64,000 nt of DNA from assembly GCF_019740355.2 (NCBI RefSeq), contig NZ_CP091819.1, positions 1,922,001 to 1,986,000 of the forward strand, written 5' to 3'. The notes beneath the pieces are model-generated. The model did not search any database. It saw only the letters and a list, made by a program, of their open reading frames with translations, and was not told the origin of the DNA. The DNA is from Paracrocinitomix mangrovi (GTDB taxonomy: Bacteria > Bacteroidota > Bacteroidia > Flavobacteriales_D > Crocinitomicaceae). The position numbers and the translations under genes are program-made. This document shows, piece after piece, positions 1 to 8,418 of this stretch. The number at the start of each line of letters is the position of its first letter. Position 1 is the first letter of the stretch.

Positions 1-299
1 TCTTTCATAACAAAGTTCAGCTCTACATCTTTACCTGTAATGTCAACTTCCTCACTAATAGATTCATATCCTACAAAAGTGATTAACAATTGATACTTCC
101 CATCCTGGAGACCGGTTAGTTTAAAAGTACCATCAGATTCGGCAAGGCAACCTTTGTAAGTGTTCTCTAATTTCACTTTTGCTCCTGCAAGTGGACTTCC
201 GTCCGATTGTTTAACAGTACCTGAAATACTGTGTTGGGCTATGGAAAGAGGGACCGAAAATAATAAGGCCCCAATCATAGCAATTAATCTTGTTTTCAT
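1..299 (-). CDS. TonB-dependent receptor, N-terminal part (cut by window edge)
   Basis: Only the first 99 codons are in the window; the gene continues beyond base 1. Translation gives a signal peptide (MKTRLIAMIGALLFSVPLSIAQ) of about 22 residues. A carboxypeptidase-regulatory-like beta-sandwich follows, with the usual pattern of GTV..SDGSPLAGA, a GTFKLTGL stretch and ITFVGYES. This is the N-terminal extension typical of Bacteroidota SusC/TonB-dependent outer-membrane receptors. The gene begins about 50 bases after a TPP riboswitch, which points to uptake of thiamine or a precursor across the outer membrane. The plug and barrel are not visible, so assignment as a receptor rests on domain type and riboswitch context. 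A different outer-membrane protein with the same N-terminal domain is possible. Confidence 0.75.
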   Translation of the reverse strand, partial: MKTRLIAMIGALLFSVPLSIAQHSISGTVKQSDGSPLAGAKVKLENTYKGCLAESDGTFKLTGLQDGKYQLLITFVGYESISEEVDITGKDVELNFVMK

Positions 300-350
300 T
301 TAAAACAATTTAACAAGACAAGGGGCTAATTCTTGGGAATTAATAATTAG

Positions 351-446
351 TTGATGTCATCATTTTCCTACGCAGGTATGAGCCTGATCAGGTCAATGGG
401 TATAATCTCAGCCCACTGATATTAGTGGACACCCCTTATGAGACTT
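351..446 (-). promoter_or_regulatory. TPP (THI-box) riboswitch
   Basis: Read on the minus strand, the conserved TPP aptamer blocks occur in order: AAGGGGTG (about 436-430), CTGAGAT (about 411-405), ACCTGATCAGG (about 391-381) and CCTGCGTAGGAA (about 376-365). These match the P2, J2/4 pyrimidine-binding and pyrophosphate-binding segments of thiamine pyrophosphate aptamers. The element lies between a promoter (463-495) and the receptor start at 299. The spacer holds a 6-bp hairpin with a 4-base loop (327-342) that could be part of the expression platform. Falling TPP would be expected to raise expression of the receptor. Confidence 0.93.
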
Positions 447-462
447 TCTTTCGAAAACGTCA

Positions 463-495
463 CAAAGGTATGTTATTGAAATTAATTGTTGCAAA
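463..495 (-). promoter_or_regulatory. Promoter of the riboswitch transcript
   Basis: On the minus strand TTTG (495-492), 21 bases, then TACCTTTG (470-463) match the Bacteroidota sigma consensus TTTG-N17-23-TAnnTTTG. Transcription would start near 457, just before the aptamer. The receptor therefore has its own promoter, separate from the pnuC operon upstream. Confidence 0.6.
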
Positions 496-516
496 TGAAA
501 ACGGAAATGTTTTCAA

Positions 517-1017
517 TTAAAGGTTATCTATTGCCTTAATTGCCTGATTTAATCTTTGATTATGATCTCCCTCAATAATGATGAAACGACGTCCTGAATC
601 GGCTAGTTCAGTTAAGTATTTTTCAAATAACTCATCTCTATCATTGGGATTTTCTCTTAGACCATCATCTTCATATGGGATATCAGGTTTGCAAAGTAGA
701 TACAAATCAAACTCCTGCTCTTCCCAAAGTTGCTCAATATATGGACTACAGGATCCATATTTGTATTCAGACCAAACTTTCATTACCAGCATTTCTGTAT
801 CTGATAACAATAAGTCTGTTCCATTTAAAGCACAAGTTGCTCTTAATTGACCTTCGGCTATTTTATCCAAATCTGTTTGACTATAATTGCCATCAGTTTG
901 ATCTAAAAAAGTGCGCGCGTACTCAGCTACCCATTTAACACCATAATGACGTGCCAATTGTTCTGTCAACGTTGTTTTGCCCGAGCATTCTGCTCCCGTT
1001 ATTGCAATGCGCTTCAT
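517..1017 (-). CDS. NadR/AAA_28-type P-loop ATPase or kinase
   Basis: A 166-residue protein with an N-terminal Walker A motif, GAECSGKTT (residues 8-16). It resembles the ribosylnicotinamide-kinase half of NadR and the AAA_28 family. The length fits a single kinase domain with no nucleotidyltransferase domain. It overlaps the PnuC-family transporter by 4 bases (ATGA type), so the two are translationally coupled. A transporter plus kinase pair commonly traps a vitamin by phosphorylation. Next to a TPP riboswitch and receptor the substrate may be thiamine rather than nicotinamide riboside, but this is inference. The riboswitch lies downstream of this gene and so would not control it directly. 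Confidence 0.75.
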   Translation of the reverse strand: MKRIAITGAECSGKTTLTEQLARHYGVKWVAEYARTFLDQTDGNYSQTDLDKIAEGQLRATCALNGTDLLLSDTEMLVMKVWSEYKYGSCSPYIEQLWEEQEFDLYLLCKPDIPYEDDGLRENPNDRDELFEKYLTELADSGRRFIIIEGDHNQRLNQAIKAIDNL

Positions 1018-1616
1018 GCAGTTTGAGAATTAAATTGTTTGCGCCATGATATCCATCCAAACACAGCAATAATTGTAAAAATCAAAAACAGTAAAGAAGA
1101 AAGATACAAGCCTCTTCCACTATACAAGAAAATAGACACCAGATCAATTACCACCCAATACCACCAGTTATTCAACACTCTTCTGGTAACCATAAAAGTT
1201 GCTGCCAAGCTAAAAACAGTCGTAAAAGCATCAGTAAAAGGATTTTGTTGATCTGTATACCATGCGAAATATCCACCCAACATTAAAGCCACAACAGCAC
1301 TAGCAACAATATTTATAGCATGATATTTAATGGGCCATTTAATAATGAAACCCTCATCCTCTTGTGAATGATACCAGGTAAACCATCCAACAATTGCCAT
1401 AATCACATAAAACAATTGTAAAAAGGACTCCAGGTAAAGTTGAGCTGAAAAACACAAATAAACATAAAGTATGGAACTGAAGAGAGCGAATACCCAGCAC
1501 CAAATATTTTTGCGAGCAGCCAATATTACGTAGATAACACCGGTTACCACGGCAAACCACTCAAAGATGGTGGTAGCCAAAATATTCAGCCACAATTCTG
1601 CAAACATTTCCTTCAC
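1014..1616 (-). CDS. PnuC/PnuT-family vitamin transporter
   Basis: A 200-residue, seven-helix inner-membrane protein with PnuC-family features: an aromatic-rich GWFTWYHSQ segment near residue 100, the NWWYWVVIDLVSIFLY block in the second half, and a terminal GWISWRKQ. PnuC members take up nicotinamide riboside by facilitated diffusion. The PnuT subgroup moves thiamine and is found with TPP-controlled receptors in Bacteroidota. The TPP riboswitch and receptor 600 bases downstream favour PnuT, but sequence alone does not settle it. It overlaps its neighbours by 4 bases on each side, within a five-gene run. Confidence 0.8.
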   Translation of the reverse strand: MKEMFAELWLNILATTIFEWFAVVTGVIYVILAARKNIWCWVFALFSSILYVYLCFSAQLYLESFLQLFYVIMAIVGWFTWYHSQEDEGFIIKWPIKYHAINIVASAVVALMLGGYFAWYTDQQNPFTDAFTTVFSLAATFMVTRRVLNNWWYWVVIDLVSIFLYSGRGLYLSSLLFLIFTIIAVFGWISWRKQFNSQTA

Positions 1617-1969
1617 GGTTGCAAAGATTCAAGTTTTTTCTTTAACTCGCTCAGCAATTCGACATTTTCAATGTAAAATCCGCTTAATCTAATATTTGAG
1701 ATTTGCGACAGTACATTCAGGTCCACTACTTTCAAATAAATTGGAATATTGATGCTTACTATCATCCAGCCGTAAGCCGGTTTTATGGGAGACAATCCTT
1801 CCAGTTCATTTAAATTCTCTCCTGTCCAAATAACGGCGTCTGCTCCAGCATTTTCTGCATTTAAAGCTTCTCCAAAATTATTGACATGCTGAACTTTTCC
1901 AATTTCATCTACAGAAATAAGCTCGGCATCAAGGACAGAATCATTTACTAAGAATTTGTAGTCAGGCAT
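1613..1969 (-). CDS. Hypothetical protein, 118 aa
   Basis: I do not recognise this family. It is a soluble, acidic protein of mixed alpha/beta pattern without signal peptide or membrane segment. It ends in a basic helix (ELKKKLESL). The start is shared with the upstream gene's stop (1-base overlap at 1969), and it overlaps the PnuC-family gene by 4 bases. It is clearly co-translated with the vitamin transporter, so a supporting role in that pathway is possible but unproven. Confidence 0.6.
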   Translation of the reverse strand: MPDYKFLVNDSVLDAELISVDEIGKVQHVNNFGEALNAENAGADAVIWTGENLNELEGLSPIKPAYGWMIVSINIPIYLKVVDLNVLSQISNIRLSGFYIENVELLSELKKKLESLQP

Positions 1970-2364
1970 TAAGCGTCAAGAATTTCATCATTTTCAACCG
2001 GTCTATTAGCCCAGGGAGTAAATGAGATGACCAAGGTACCTATTTGCAATAAAATATCTGCATATAACAGCAAATTGTAGTGAGCAATATAATATTGACG
2101 CATCACCAAAGCAGTTGCCAAAACAGCCATACTCAAAAAGAAAAGTCTTTTGGCAATTGGATGATTTGAAATAGGATCTTTTGCAGTTGGTTTCATAAAA
2201 CCATAAACCACTTTCAAAATAACGGCAGATCCAATTATGGCTAAAAAATGAACGATTTTAAGTTGCAATAAAAAATCAAGCAGGTTGAGCATATTTAGCA
2301 TAAACCCAACTCCACCTGCTATCATTAGTGTATTTAATAAATGATATGGAAACCTCTCATTCAT
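1969..2364 (-). CDS. Small integral membrane protein, 131 aa
   Basis: About four hydrophobic segments are visible (roughly residues 8-30, 35-57, 71-90 and 97-116), with no recognisable catalytic motif. The polar C-terminus (NRPVENDEILDA) is probably cytoplasmic. It overlaps the preceding gene by 8 bases and abuts the next, inside the operon ending in pnuC and the NadR-like ATPase. Function unknown. Confidence 0.6.
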   Translation of the reverse strand: MNERFPYHLLNTLMIAGGVGFMLNMLNLLDFLLQLKIVHFLAIIGSAVILKVVYGFMKPTAKDPISNHPIAKRLFFLSMAVLATALVMRQYYIAHYNLLLYADILLQIGTLVISFTPWANRPVENDEILDA

Positions 2365-2773
2365 TTTTAGGCGTATGTTGCCTTTGGTGATATTCTTTTA
2401 AAATCCTTGTTAATCTTTGCCATTCTGTACCAACTTGAGAAACACCGATAACGCCACCCATGTATCCTTTTTCATTTTTTCTAATGCGCAAAATCACTAA
2501 ATCTCCTTCATCAAAAATGGTCACTTTCCAAACAAAATGTTTGTGAAAAGCACCTAATAAAAAACGAAGAACTTTGCTTCCTCTGTGATACTCTCCATTT
2601 TGGTTGTTACCTACTTTGAGGATATATTTTTCTTTCCCTAAAAAGGTTTGTACTTTTTGCGCCAAATCTTCTTTGGTTGTATTTTCAAATGGATATGTGG
2701 CTTCGTTTTTATCAATTTTAACAGCCCATACTCCGACAGCTTCAATACCGTCATCTAAAACTTCTTCAGACAT
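2357..2773 (-). CDS. Hypothetical protein, 138 aa (first gene of the pnuC operon)
   Basis: A soluble protein without signal peptide, rich in lysine and aromatic residues, with a central beta-rich segment (FVWKVTIFDEGDLVILRIRK, about residues 80-99). I cannot assign a family. It is the first gene of a run of five minus-strand genes with overlaps of 8, 1, 4 and 4 bases. I see no full TTTG/TAnnTTTG promoter in the 50 bases before it, so transcription may enter from murI upstream. Confidence 0.55.
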   Translation of the reverse strand: MSEEVLDDGIEAVGVWAVKIDKNEATYPFENTTKEDLAQKVQTFLGKEKYILKVGNNQNGEYHRGSKVLRFLLGAFHKHFVWKVTIFDEGDLVILRIRKNEKGYMGGVIGVSQVGTEWQRLTRILKEYHQRQHTPKNE

Positions 2774-2823
2774 AATATTAATTTAATGAATGATGAAAAG
2801 TAACAATTAAAAATGATTGATCT

Positions 2824-3624
2824 TTAATCCCAGATGCGTTCTTCTACCAAATGCACTGATTTTCCGAAGAATAGTTTGGATGTTTCTTCAAACGAAGAAG
2901 TATAATCTGAAACGATAAATTGATCTTTACCTTCAGGTTTATCGGCTTCTAACCCTTCTTTTTTAAGGACTTTTTTAGTGAATTCTGCGACAACAGATGC
3001 CGAGTCAATTACTTCAACATCACCTTGAAAAAAGTGTTCTACTTCACTTTTGATAAGTGGATAATGTGTACAACCCAAAATCAATGCTTGAATATCCTGA
3101 AGATTTTTAGCCGACAGATATGAATTGATAATAGTTTGTGAGATATTGTTGTTAAAATAACCTTCTTCAATCATTGGCACCAATAATGGAGCTGCCACTT
3201 GAGGAACCTCCAATGCAGGATTTTTCTTTTTAATCTTTCGGGGATAAATTCTTGACTTAATAGTTCCCTTGGTAGCCATCACAGCTACTTTTCCGGCATC
3301 AAATTTTTCAGCGCAATAATTAACAGTTGGATTAACCACATTGATAATCGGAACCTTTGGGTAAAACTTTCGCAATTCGGAATAAGCATGAGCTGAAGCC
3401 GTATTACAGGCAATAACTATTGCTTTACACCCCTTTGATAGTAAAAACCCAGTTATTCGCTTAGAATAGGCTCTAATTGATTCCTTGGACTTATCACCAT
3501 AAGGCAAGTGAGCCGTATCTCCAAAATAGATGATACGTTCATTTGGCAAAGCTTCTTTGATGGCTTTAGCTACGGTTAATCCACCAATTCCAGAATCAAA
3601 TATTCCAATGGGTTTGTTGTTCAT
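2824..3624 (-). CDS. murI: Glutamate racemase
   Basis: A 266-residue protein of normal MurI length that makes D-glutamate for peptidoglycan. The N-terminus carries the family signature GIFDSGIGGLTV, with the substrate-binding Asp-Ser-Gly at residues 10-12. Both catalytic cysteines are present: C73 in IACNTASA and C185 in LGCTHYPL, the latter followed by H187. The gene lies just after the terminator of the uppS-bamA-ompH operon. It is followed after 50 bases by the five-gene pnuC operon, so it may be read separately from the envelope operon. Assignment is secure. Confidence 0.97.
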   Translation of the reverse strand: MNNKPIGIFDSGIGGLTVAKAIKEALPNERIIYFGDTAHLPYGDKSKESIRAYSKRITGFLLSKGCKAIVIACNTASAHAYSELRKFYPKVPIINVVNPTVNYCAEKFDAGKVAVMATKGTIKSRIYPRKIKKKNPALEVPQVAAPLLVPMIEEGYFNNNISQTIINSYLSAKNLQDIQALILGCTHYPLIKSEVEHFFQGDVEVIDSASVVAEFTKKVLKKEGLEADKPEGKDQFIVSDYTSSFEETSKLFFGKSVHLVEERIWD

Positions 3625-3640
3625 GATTTAAATGTAATCC

Positions 3641-3683
3641 AAAAAACAAAAAACCCTGACATTTTAATTAAATATCAGGGTTT
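3641..3683 (-). terminator. Rho-independent terminator of the bamA-ompH operon
   Basis: A perfect 9-bp stem (3675-3683 with 3651-3659; AAACCCTGA arm) is followed on the minus strand by a T-rich tract (3650-3641). It lies 21 bases after the second OmpH gene and 17 bases before murI, so murI is probably transcribed largely from its own signal. Confidence 0.85.
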
Positions 3684-3704
3684 AAAATATTATTCGATTA
3701 GTTT

Positions 3705-4232
3705 TTACTCAAATCTGTGAACAGGATTTGCATTATCCATTTCTAAAAGCTTTGATCTTACTTCATTAGTAATATCTTTTCCTTCAGGTCCTGCAAACAA
3801 CAATTGCTGATCTGCATCAAAAACATAAGTAATTCCATTTTTCTTTGCAATCTCACTAACAGCATCTCTGTACATTTCCATCAACTTCATCAAACGCTCT
3901 TGTAAAATTTGCAACTGATTTTGCGTATAAATTTCCAAATTCTGCATATCCATTTGCTTTTTTTGAAAATCTGAACTTAACATATCAAGTTGGAATCTAT
4001 CAGCAGTAGTATCCGCTTCCATTTGAATACGCTCCATTTGTTTTTGGATATTTTGATATTGCTTTTGCGCCTCTGCGTTAATTTTCCCCTCTTCTTTTAC
4101 CAAATCCTTGTATGATTGAATACTATCTAAAACTTCAGCACTTCTTACATGAGCAAATTTTAAATCCTGTGCGTTAGTTGTGAAAGCACCTAATGTGAAT
4201 ATGGCAATAAATGCAATTATTATCTTCTTCAT
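3705..4232 (-). CDS. OmpH/Skp-family periplasmic chaperone (second copy)
   Basis: A 175-residue secreted protein: signal peptide (MKKIIIAFIAIFTLGAFTTNAQ), a short beta segment around residues 25-35, a long charged coiled-coil stretch (about 45-130), and a closing segment containing ITYVFDADQQLLFAG. This is the Skp/OmpH layout, a trimeric chaperone that holds unfolded outer-membrane proteins for BamA. It lies 21 bases after a paralog of identical length (4254-4781) and downstream of bamA, the standard Bacteroidota arrangement. A terminator follows. Confidence 0.92.
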   Translation of the reverse strand: MKKIIIAFIAIFTLGAFTTNAQDLKFAHVRSAEVLDSIQSYKDLVKEEGKINAEAQKQYQNIQKQMERIQMEADTTADRFQLDMLSSDFQKKQMDMQNLEIYTQNQLQILQERLMKLMEMYRDAVSEIAKKNGITYVFDADQQLLFAGPEGKDITNEVRSKLLEMDNANPVHRFE

Positions 4233-4253
4233 TTTTCTTTGTTTATGTATCTC

Positions 4254-4781
4254 TTAATTTCTATTATCAACTTTGATGCCCATTTTTATTAACACCTGTC
4301 TTGAGATGTCATATTTAGGGTCTGCAAAAAGCAAATTAGATTGATTTGCCTTGTCAAACACAAAGGCAAAGTTTCTTTCCTCTGCAATGGTTTGAATAGC
4401 TGTATAAATCTGATCCTGAATAGGTTTAATCAACTCTTCTCGCTTCATAAAAAGATCTCCACCTACTCCAAATCTTTGTTTTTGTAGTTGTTTAGCCTCA
4501 GCTTCCAACTTATTAATTTCTTTTAGTCTTTGGTTTTTTATCTCTTCCGGTAAAAGGATTTTTTCTGCCTCAAACTCTCTTCTCTTTTGATCTACCAAAT
4601 TGAATCTATCTTCAACTTCTTTTAACCAAAGCTCAGTTAACCTATCCAATTCAGTTTGTGCCTCTGCATATTCAGGAATGTTGTCCAAGATAAATTGGGT
4701 ATCAACATACGCGTAACGTTGAGCAGAAGCCAAATTAGAAAGGCCTAAAAACAATATTAATATTCCTAATGCTTTTTTCAT
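4254..4781 (-). CDS. OmpH/Skp-family periplasmic chaperone (first copy)
   Basis: 175 residues with a signal peptide (MKKALGILILFLGLSNLASA) and the OmpH sequence RYAYVDTQFILDNIPEYAEA, followed by a charged coiled-coil and a C-terminal NFAFVFDKANQSNLLFAD segment. It is similar in architecture to the next gene but clearly diverged, so the pair is an old duplication. The two copies probably form distinct or mixed Skp-like trimers in the periplasm. The gap from bamA is 94 bases, with no terminator seen there. Confidence 0.92.
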   Translation of the reverse strand: MKKALGILILFLGLSNLASAQRYAYVDTQFILDNIPEYAEAQTELDRLTELWLKEVEDRFNLVDQKRREFEAEKILLPEEIKNQRLKEINKLEAEAKQLQKQRFGVGGDLFMKREELIKPIQDQIYTAIQTIAEERNFAFVFDKANQSNLLFADPKYDISRQVLIKMGIKVDNRN

Positions 4782-4875
4782 ATTTCCAATAACTCACAAA
4801 TCTTGACTTTATTTCAAAATCAATGAGTTTTGAGGCTGCGAATTTAACAATAATCCACTAATGCCAAAAAATCAA

Positions 4876-7473
4876 TTATAAATCTCCAATATTCATACCA
4901 ATAATAGGGAAGAAACCGAAAGCATATCCTTTAGGATTAGTTCCAGGATCATCAGCCTGAGCCGCTCCTGCAGCTCCCGGATCCAGTGGATCAAATCCCC
5001 AGGCAAAATCAACTCCTAACATACCAAACATTGGTAAGAAAACCCTAACACCTGCTCCTGCTGATCGCTTGACATTGAATGGGTTAAAATCTGTAAATCC
5101 GTTATACGTATTTCCTGCTTCAGCAAACAACAATGCATAAATAGTTGCATTCGGATTCAATGACACAGGATATCTTAACTCAACGGTATACTTTGAAATC
5201 ACTGTTCCACCAGTAGTTGGAGAAACCGGACTGGTTCCGTTGTATCCTCTTAAAGCGATAATTTCTCTACCATCAAACTGCCATGTACCATTTAAACCTG
5301 ATCCTCCTAAATAGAATCTTTCAAATGGTGAAACACCTCTTGCATTGTTATAAGCCCCCAGGAATCCAAATCCGAACTTGGTCATCAAAACCAAAGGATT
5401 CTTATTTCTTGTCAATGGCGTATACCACTCACCTGTAAATTTGATCTTGTAATATTCAGCATATTTATATCTCTCTTGATCAGTTTGCGTTGCGTACTCA
5501 GCATCAGTAACACCGTTAAACACAGAATAAGGCAATGTAGCTTTTGTAGTTAAAGTAAATTTGGATCCACTTTTTGGGAAAATTGGTTGATCAATTGAGT
5601 TTCTTGTCAATACCATTTTAAGTGAAATGTTATTTGAATAACCATCAGAGAAAATGAAATAACTAGAGTTTCTCAAATCATAATACTGATAATTCAACTC
5701 ACCATAAATCTGGAAATAATCATCCGGCCATTTTAATCTTGATCCTAAACCAACACCTACCGAAGTTATTGAAGTTTGTTGATAAGCAGCATCTGTTTTA
5801 GCTAATGAATTTGACAATAATGAATGCGAACCAAAAACAGTCAATGATCTTGGTTTTCTTCCACCTAACCAAGGCTCAGTAAATGAAAGGTTGTAAGATT
5901 GATATCCTCTACCGTAAGTTTGACCTCTGATACTTAACCTTTGTCCATCTCCCGCCGGAAGAGGTTGCCAAGCTCCTTTTTTAAAGAAATTTTTTGTAGA
6001 GAAATTGGTAAATGACAATCCTAAAGTTCCAATTAACCTTCCTGCACCATATCCACCCGACAACTCAATTTGGTCAGATGATTTTTCTACAACATAATAC
6101 TCGATATCAACTGTTCCATCTTGCGGATTAGGAATAGGGTTAACATTAAATTGCTCTGGATCAAAATAACCAAGGTTTGCCAACTCTCTTTGTGTTCTAA
6201 TGATATCATTTCTATTGAACAAGTCACCCGGCTTGGTTCTAATTTCTCTTAGAATTACATGATCATTTGTTTTAGTGTTTCCGTAGATATAGATGTTTTT
6301 AATTCTCGCTTGTTTTCCTTCGTTAATTCTGATCTCGTAATTAATTTCATTTTGATCATTGATATTCATCTCTACTGCCTGAACATTGAAAAACAAGTAA
6401 CCTCTATCCATGTATAAAGAAGTGATATCTCTTCCATCAGGTGACATGTACAATCTTTGCTCTAATAAAGACTTATCATACAATTCACCTTTTTTAATTC
6501 CCAGAATAGTATCTAATTGCCCGTCAGTATATTTAGTATTCCCTACCCAAACAATATCACCAAAATAGTACTCATCACCTTTATCAATCCACATTTCAAT
6601 TCCCAGATTACCGTCTTCCATTGTATAAACAGAATCTTTGATAATTTGTGCATCTCTTAACCCAATTGCATTATACTTTTGGATAACAGCTATTTTGTCT
6701 CTTTCATAAGCTGTTTCATTAAACTTTGATCTACTAAAAATTCGCATGACACCTTTTTTCTTGGTATCATCCATTGCTCTTCTTAATCCAGCATCAGAAA
6801 CAGATGTTCTAACTTTAAGATTTTCTATAAAAGACTTTTTCTCGTCCTTTTCAACTTCATTGTTATGGAAAGTGATGTGATCAATTTTAACTCTTTGTTT
6901 TTTGTCAACCAGGATTTTTAATGACCTTGTTTTGTATCCATTTGTATCAACAACTTCAACAACATCAATATCTGCATTTAAAAACCCCTTTTCCTGGTAA
7001 AAACCTCTAACTTGATTTTCGGTGTTTCTTTTCAGAGATTCAGTAATGGTCATACCAGCACTTAAATCAATTGCTTCTCGAATTTTATTAGCCTCACTAT
7101 TTGAAACATTTTCACTAAAACTATAGTCTTTCAATTTGGGTAATTCATCTAATAAAATGTACAAGAAGATATCACCTGTTAATGGATCAATGTGTGTATA
7201 CCCTATTTCAACCTTGCTGAATAGACCTTGATCCCACAATTTTTTAATAGCTGATGTAATATCGTCTCCCGGAACCGTAATTTCTTTACCCACTTCCAAT
7301 CCGGCAATTAATCGGATGGCATCATGATTAAGATTATCCACATTTTCAACCTTAACCTGAGCAATAGTATGTTTACTAGGACTTAAATAAGTTGGATTTT
7401 GACCAATTTGCGCATTTGATACTGACGCAACTAAAATTGATATTACGAGAAATAAAGATTTAAGCTTCTTCAT
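4876..7473 (-). CDS. bamA: Outer membrane protein assembly factor BamA
   Basis: An 865-residue Omp85 protein, the core of the machine that folds beta-barrels into the outer membrane. After a signal peptide (about 20 residues), several POTRA domains cover roughly residues 35-440; the last is marked by the ARIKNIYIYGNTKTNDHVI segment. The C-terminal barrel carries the Omp85 markers GLSFTNFSTKNFF, YNLSFTEPWLGG, and in the L6/VRGF-equivalent region IIALRGYNG. Length is normal for the phylum. Its start overlaps the uppS end by 14 bases, which puts lipid-carrier synthesis and barrel assembly in one transcript. Confidence 0.96.
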   Translation of the reverse strand: MKKLKSLFLVISILVASVSNAQIGQNPTYLSPSKHTIAQVKVENVDNLNHDAIRLIAGLEVGKEITVPGDDITSAIKKLWDQGLFSKVEIGYTHIDPLTGDIFLYILLDELPKLKDYSFSENVSNSEANKIREAIDLSAGMTITESLKRNTENQVRGFYQEKGFLNADIDVVEVVDTNGYKTRSLKILVDKKQRVKIDHITFHNNEVEKDEKKSFIENLKVRTSVSDAGLRRAMDDTKKKGVMRIFSRSKFNETAYERDKIAVIQKYNAIGLRDAQIIKDSVYTMEDGNLGIEMWIDKGDEYYFGDIVWVGNTKYTDGQLDTILGIKKGELYDKSLLEQRLYMSPDGRDITSLYMDRGYLFFNVQAVEMNINDQNEINYEIRINEGKQARIKNIYIYGNTKTNDHVILREIRTKPGDLFNRNDIIRTQRELANLGYFDPEQFNVNPIPNPQDGTVDIEYYVVEKSSDQIELSGGYGAGRLIGTLGLSFTNFSTKNFFKKGAWQPLPAGDGQRLSIRGQTYGRGYQSYNLSFTEPWLGGRKPRSLTVFGSHSLLSNSLAKTDAAYQQTSITSVGVGLGSRLKWPDDYFQIYGELNYQYYDLRNSSYFIFSDGYSNNISLKMVLTRNSIDQPIFPKSGSKFTLTTKATLPYSVFNGVTDAEYATQTDQERYKYAEYYKIKFTGEWYTPLTRNKNPLVLMTKFGFGFLGAYNNARGVSPFERFYLGGSGLNGTWQFDGREIIALRGYNGTSPVSPTTGGTVISKYTVELRYPVSLNPNATIYALLFAEAGNTYNGFTDFNPFNVKRSAGAGVRVFLPMFGMLGVDFAWGFDPLDPGAAGAAQADDPGTNPKGYAFGFFPIIGMNIGDL

Positions 7474-8218
7474 TGGCTTTGTTTATTTGTTCACTTACCA
7501 TTCCAAATCTTCTTTCCCTGTTTTGGTAATCATAAATCGCCTGATAAAAATTCTCTTTTTTAAACTCAGGCCAAAATATTGGTGTAAAGTGCAATTCGCT
7601 ATATGCTAACTGCCACAATAAAAAATTGCTGATTCTCAACTCACCACTGGTTCTTATCATCAATTCAGGATCGGGAATTCCGGCTGTAAAAAGATGATCA
7701 CTTACCATTTGGTCAGAAATATCAGACAATTCAATTTCTCCTTGTTTATATTTTTCAGCAATTTGTTTTATTGCCGATTTGATTTCAAATTTTGAACTGT
7801 AATTCAAAGCAAGAATTAGACATGTTCCTTTATTTGATTTGGTTCGTTCAATGGCATTCTTTAATTCTTGATTACACTTGGTAGGCAATTCATCAATATT
7901 ACCAATTGCATCTAACCTAACATCATTTTCATTTAAAGATTCAATTTCATTGGCAATTGTTGTCACCAATAAATCCATTAAACCATCTACTTCTTCTTTT
8001 GGTCTATTCCAGTTCTCAGTTGAAAAAGCATAAAGCGTAAGATATTTGACCTTTATTTCAGTAGCTGCTTTTAAAGCTTCACGCACAGATTCAACACCCA
8101 TAGCGTGGCCAAACAACCTCATTTGTCCTTTGGATTTTGCCCAACGACCATTCCCATCCATAATGATAGCCACATGCTCAGGAATGTTATTGATATCTAA
8201 ACGGTCTTTTACGCTCAT
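7460..8218 (-). CDS. uppS: Isoprenyl transferase (undecaprenyl diphosphate synthase)
   Basis: A 252-residue cis-prenyltransferase that makes the C55 lipid carrier for peptidoglycan and surface polysaccharides. The signature HVAIIMDGNGRWAKSKG carries the catalytic Asp (D21). The conserved YAFSTENWNRP, GIPDPELMIRTSGE and LLWQLAYSELHF blocks follow in order. It is the first gene of uppS-bamA-ompH-ompH. A near-consensus minus-strand element (CATTTTTG) lies within 20 bases of the start, but no convincing TTTG was found at the right spacing. Confidence 0.97.
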   Translation of the reverse strand: MSVKDRLDINNIPEHVAIIMDGNGRWAKSKGQMRLFGHAMGVESVREALKAATEIKVKYLTLYAFSTENWNRPKEEVDGLMDLLVTTIANEIESLNENDVRLDAIGNIDELPTKCNQELKNAIERTKSNKGTCLILALNYSSKFEIKSAIKQIAEKYKQGEIELSDISDQMVSDHLFTAGIPDPELMIRTSGELRISNFLLWQLAYSELHFTPIFWPEFKKENFYQAIYDYQNRERRFGMVSEQINKANEEA

Positions 8219-8360
8219 TTTATTGATGGCACAAAAATGCGTGTTTTTTTTTATTATGCAATGGGAATAGAACGCAGATGACTATTATTCATTGCTTATT
8301 TAACAAGGTTTAACTTTATTCAAACTGTAAAACACAGCTTCAAAAAGGGATTTAATTTCA

Positions 8361-8392
8361 CAAAAAAGCCCAATTCACTGAGGGAATTGGGC
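8361..8392 (-). terminator. Terminator after atpDC
   Basis: A perfect 9-bp stem (8384-8392 with 8368-8376; GCCCAATTC arm) with a 7-base loop, followed on the minus strand by six T residues (8367-8362). It lies 27 bases past the atpC stop. Confidence 0.9.
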
Positions 8393-8418
8393 CTTTGATA
8401 ATTAAATTGTAGATATTG

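Noticed and set aside
578-938. Plus-strand frames opposite the NadR-like ATPase
   Set aside because: Low-complexity translations shadowing a well-supported P-loop gene.
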